Shown here: in pieces, positions 6,640 to 8,330 of the stretch
How positions within the stretch are numbered: position 1 is the first letter of the stretch
How the letters are laid out: the number at the start of each line of letters is the position of its first letter
NCBI GenBank assembly: GCA_029263945.1
Contig: JARIDM010000251.1
Coordinates: 1 to 8,330 of the forward strand
Direction: 5' to 3'
DNA length: 8,330 nt
Source of the DNA: Sporosarcina sp.
GTDB taxonomy: Bacteria > Bacillota > Bacilli > Bacillales_A > Planococcaceae
Position numbers and translations under genes: made by a program
Notes under the pieces: generated by a model
Told to the model about the DNA's origin: nothing
Databases searched by the model: none
Seen by the model: the letters and a program-made list of their open reading frames with translations, nothing else

Positions 6640-7647
6640 TTATTTCCTTTCAAATTTTAATTGAACACTTGTTTTTAATTGAAGAAGTGCGCGTTCTTTT
6701 TCTATATAAAGTTTTTGTGAGTCATCCATAGATATTTCAGTGAACGTAAGCTTATCATTAGGTTTTGCCTGAGCAATTAGCGAAAAATCACAACTGGAAA
6801 CTTGTGCAATTTTAGGATAACCACCTGTTGTTTGTCGGTCTGCGGTGAGGAGGATTGGTTGTCCATCTGGTGGAACTTGGATGGAGCCGAAAGAAACGGC
6901 TTCAGAAATTAACTCCTCGGTAACGCCTGAAGAAGTAATCGAATGCGTCAGTCGATAACCCATACGGTCAGATTCAGGAGTGATGGTTAAAGGTTCACTG
7001 AAAAATCGAGAGATAAATAAAGGGTCAAATAACTCATATTGACGGCCTTTTGTGACGCGAATATTGTAATGTGTACCCATTGTTGGGATAAGTTGAGCGG
7101 GTACAAACCATTTAGTATACGAAAAGTCTTTTAAAGCCCCGTTCGCTGTGTTGTTTTCAGAGAACACAGGAATCTTTTTTGAAGCAGTCCCAAACGATAG
7201 GTTGTCGTTCTTTTTTAACGCACGACCTTTAAAGCCGCCGATTTCTGCCCGTAAGTAAGTCGATTCACTGTTCATAAGTGTTTGTGTATGAAATCCACCA
7301 GCAACTGCAAGGTAAGCTCTACATCCCGTCTTTGCATGGCCTATGGTAAGTGTTTTGTTTTTCCTAATTAAAACAGGGCGCCACATCGGCACTGGAAAAC
7401 CGTCAATAGAAGGGGAAAACTCACCGCCACATAAGGCAATGAGGCAATCTTTTTCAAAATGAATTTCTGGCCCTGTGAGGGTTATTTCAATTGTGCCAGT
7501 ATTTTCGTGATTGTTTACAAGTAAGTTTGCAATGCGATGAGACCAAGTATCCATTGCGCCACTTGTGACCACGCCGTATTTTTGATAGCCGAGCCTACCT
7601 AAATCTTGTAGTGTATCAAGCAAACCAGGTTTTACAATCGTAATCAT
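6640..7647 (-). CDS. pxpC: 5-oxoprolinase subunit C (KipA family, biotin-dependent carboxyltransferase-like)
   Basis: PxpC pairs with PxpB; the two resemble the allophanate-hydrolase part of urea carboxylase and act with PxpA on 5-oxoproline. The 335 residues are full length. Conserved blocks include VKPGLLDTLQDLGRLGYQKY (5-24), VTSGAMD (27-33), GCRAYLAVAGGF (108-119), ESDRMGYRL (225-233) and GSIQVPPDGQPILLTADRQT (254-273), followed by TGGYPKIAQV. The ATG at 7647 overlaps the pxpB stop by one base (TAATG) and is preceded by GAGGGA (7655-7660), which lies inside the last pxpB codons, so translation is probably coupled. The B. subtilis relative KipA is also known for counteracting the KinA inhibitor KipI; whether that role exists here cannot be told. 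The C-terminal 25 residues are less conserved and end in a basic KFERK. Confidence 0.95.
   Translation of the reverse strand: MITIVKPGLLDTLQDLGRLGYQKYGVVTSGAMDTWSHRIANLLVNNHENTGTIEITLTGPEIHFEKDCLIALCGGEFSPSIDGFPVPMWRPVLIRKNKTLTIGHAKTGCRAYLAVAGGFHTQTLMNSESTYLRAEIGGFKGRALKKNDNLSFGTASKKIPVFSENNTANGALKDFSYTKWFVPAQLIPTMGTHYNIRVTKGRQYELFDPLFISRFFSEPLTITPESDRMGYRLTHSITSSGVTEELISEAVSFGSIQVPPDGQPILLTADRQTTGGYPKIAQVSSCDFSLIAQAKPNDKLTFTEISMDDSQKLYIEKERALLQLKTSVQLKFERK
6643..6650 (-). promoter_or_regulatory. Ribosome binding site that sets the pxpA start
   Basis: Read on the minus strand this is AAAGGAAA, 7 nt before the ATG at 6635 and just inside the 3' end of pxpC. It decides between the ATG and the upstream in-frame TTG (6653-6651), whose codons 2 and 3 are part of this site. 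Confidence 0.8.
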
Positions 7648-8330
7648 TAAGCATTCCCTCGAATCTCATTATATTCTTCCAATGTAATTTGGTAGAATTT
7701 TATTTTATCACCTGCTTTTAATAAGCTTGGGAATTCAGCATCTGGTAAAAAGAGTTCCTTTGGTGTACGTCCAATGAGTTGCCAACCTCCAGGTGTTTCA
7801 ATAGGGTAAACGCCAGTTTGTGTGCCTGCAATGCCAACAGATCTTGCTGGAATGCGTAAGAGTGGCGTTTCTTTTCTAGGGGTTGCAAGTAATGGTGATA
7901 GCCCTGAGGTAAAAGGAAAGCCAGGGGAGAAGCCGATCATGTGAACCGAATATACGCCGCTTGTATGTAAGAGAATCACTTCATTAATCGTTAAGTGATT
8001 GTACGCTGCAACAAATGCGAGATCTGGTCCATATTCTCCGCCGTAAAGCACTGGAATTTCGACGGTATTTTCTCTGATTGTGGGTACATCTTTTACATGT
8101 GATAACAGCCTCTTAATTTCTAGTGAAACAGCTTCAAAGGGAGAGGCAACGTTTCCACTAAAAGCTTCAATCTTGTAGAAAATTGTCACGGTTGTGTAAG
8201 CTGGAATATATTCGATCAGCCAAGTAGGTTTAGTTTCATCTAACAGGGTTGTAATGTTTAGAAGTGTCGTTTGTGCTGAAAAGGTTATTTGGTTTGAAAC
8301 TTCTATAATGACTGCATTGTCACCTAGGTG
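7647..8330 (-). CDS. pxpB: 5-oxoprolinase subunit B (KipI family), 5'-truncated by window edge
   Basis: This is the partner of PxpC in 5-oxoproline hydrolysis. The frame is open to the last base of the window (227 codons visible, first codon at 8330-8328), so the true start lies outside. A GTG at 8189 would give 180 residues, but the 47 codons upstream of it read HLGDNAVIIEVSNQI and onward, matching the usual PxpB N-terminus (LGDxAlxxxf), so the GTG is internal. Only a handful of residues should be missing. In visible numbering the signature blocks are YGGEYGPDLAFVA (96-108), GFSPGFPF (133-140), SVGIAGTQTGVYP (164-176) and PGGWQLIGRTP (180-190). It is the first visible gene of the pxpB-pxpC-pxpA operon; the promoter and anything upstream are not seen. 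The B. subtilis homologue KipI inhibits the sporulation kinase KinA. Confidence 0.95.
   Translation of the reverse strand, partial: HLGDNAVIIEVSNQITFSAQTTLLNITTLLDETKPTWLIEYIPAYTTVTIFYKIEAFSGNVASPFEAVSLEIKRLLSHVKDVPTIRENTVEIPVLYGGEYGPDLAFVAAYNHLTINEVILLHTSGVYSVHMIGFSPGFPFTSGLSPLLATPRKETPLLRIPARSVGIAGTQTGVYPIETPGGWQLIGRTPKELFLPDAEFPSLLKAGDKIKFYQITLEEYNEIRGNA

Noticed and set aside
6651..6653. TTG at 6653 as the pxpA start
   Set aside because: The following codons are the ribosome binding site for the ATG at 6635, and homologues begin at the shorter position.

Overview
The window reads as ordinary chromosomal DNA from a low-GC Gram-positive of the order Bacillales. The evidence is AT-rich intergenic DNA, strong AAAGGGGG/GAGGGAGG-type ribosome binding sites, A-tract/T-tract hairpin terminators, and proteins that resemble Bacillus-type PbpC, ProB, ProA, DedA and PxpABC. 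A Planococcaceae-type genus (Sporosarcina, Solibacillus, Lysinibacillus and relatives) would fit, but that is an impression rather than a test.

Left part, plus strand. Positions 1-104 hold the last 33 codons of an RlmN/Cfr-family 23S rRNA methyltransferase, closed by a strong terminator (114-161). A 311-bp non-coding leader follows, then a complete class B penicillin-binding lipoprotein of the PbpC/MecA type (416-2419). A 259-bp intergenic stretch with hairpins, a 19-bp dyad and a candidate promoter leads into proB-proA (2679-5064), the first two steps of proline synthesis from glutamate. These end at a clear terminator (5093-5130). A DedA-family membrane protein follows (5200-5841).

Right part, minus strand. 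Converging on dedA is pxpB-pxpC-pxpA (8330 down to 5865), encoding the three-subunit ATP-dependent 5-oxoprolinase. The three genes are tightly coupled: there is a 1-nt overlap between pxpB and pxpC and 4 nt between pxpC and pxpA. pxpB is open to the right edge of the window, so its start lies outside. The reading frame runs 47 codons upstream of the internal GTG that an ORF caller would choose.

Functional links. ProB makes gamma-glutamyl phosphate, which cyclises readily to 5-oxoproline if ProA does not take it. The Pxp enzyme reopens 5-oxoproline to glutamate. The two operons could therefore form a glutamate/proline and metabolite-repair neighbourhood. PbpC and DedA both belong to envelope biology (peptidoglycan cross-linking and probable lipid-carrier recycling). 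I saw no mobile element, CRISPR array, tRNA, rRNA or clearly novel multi-gene system. The least explained parts are the two leaders, 162-415 and 2420-2678.
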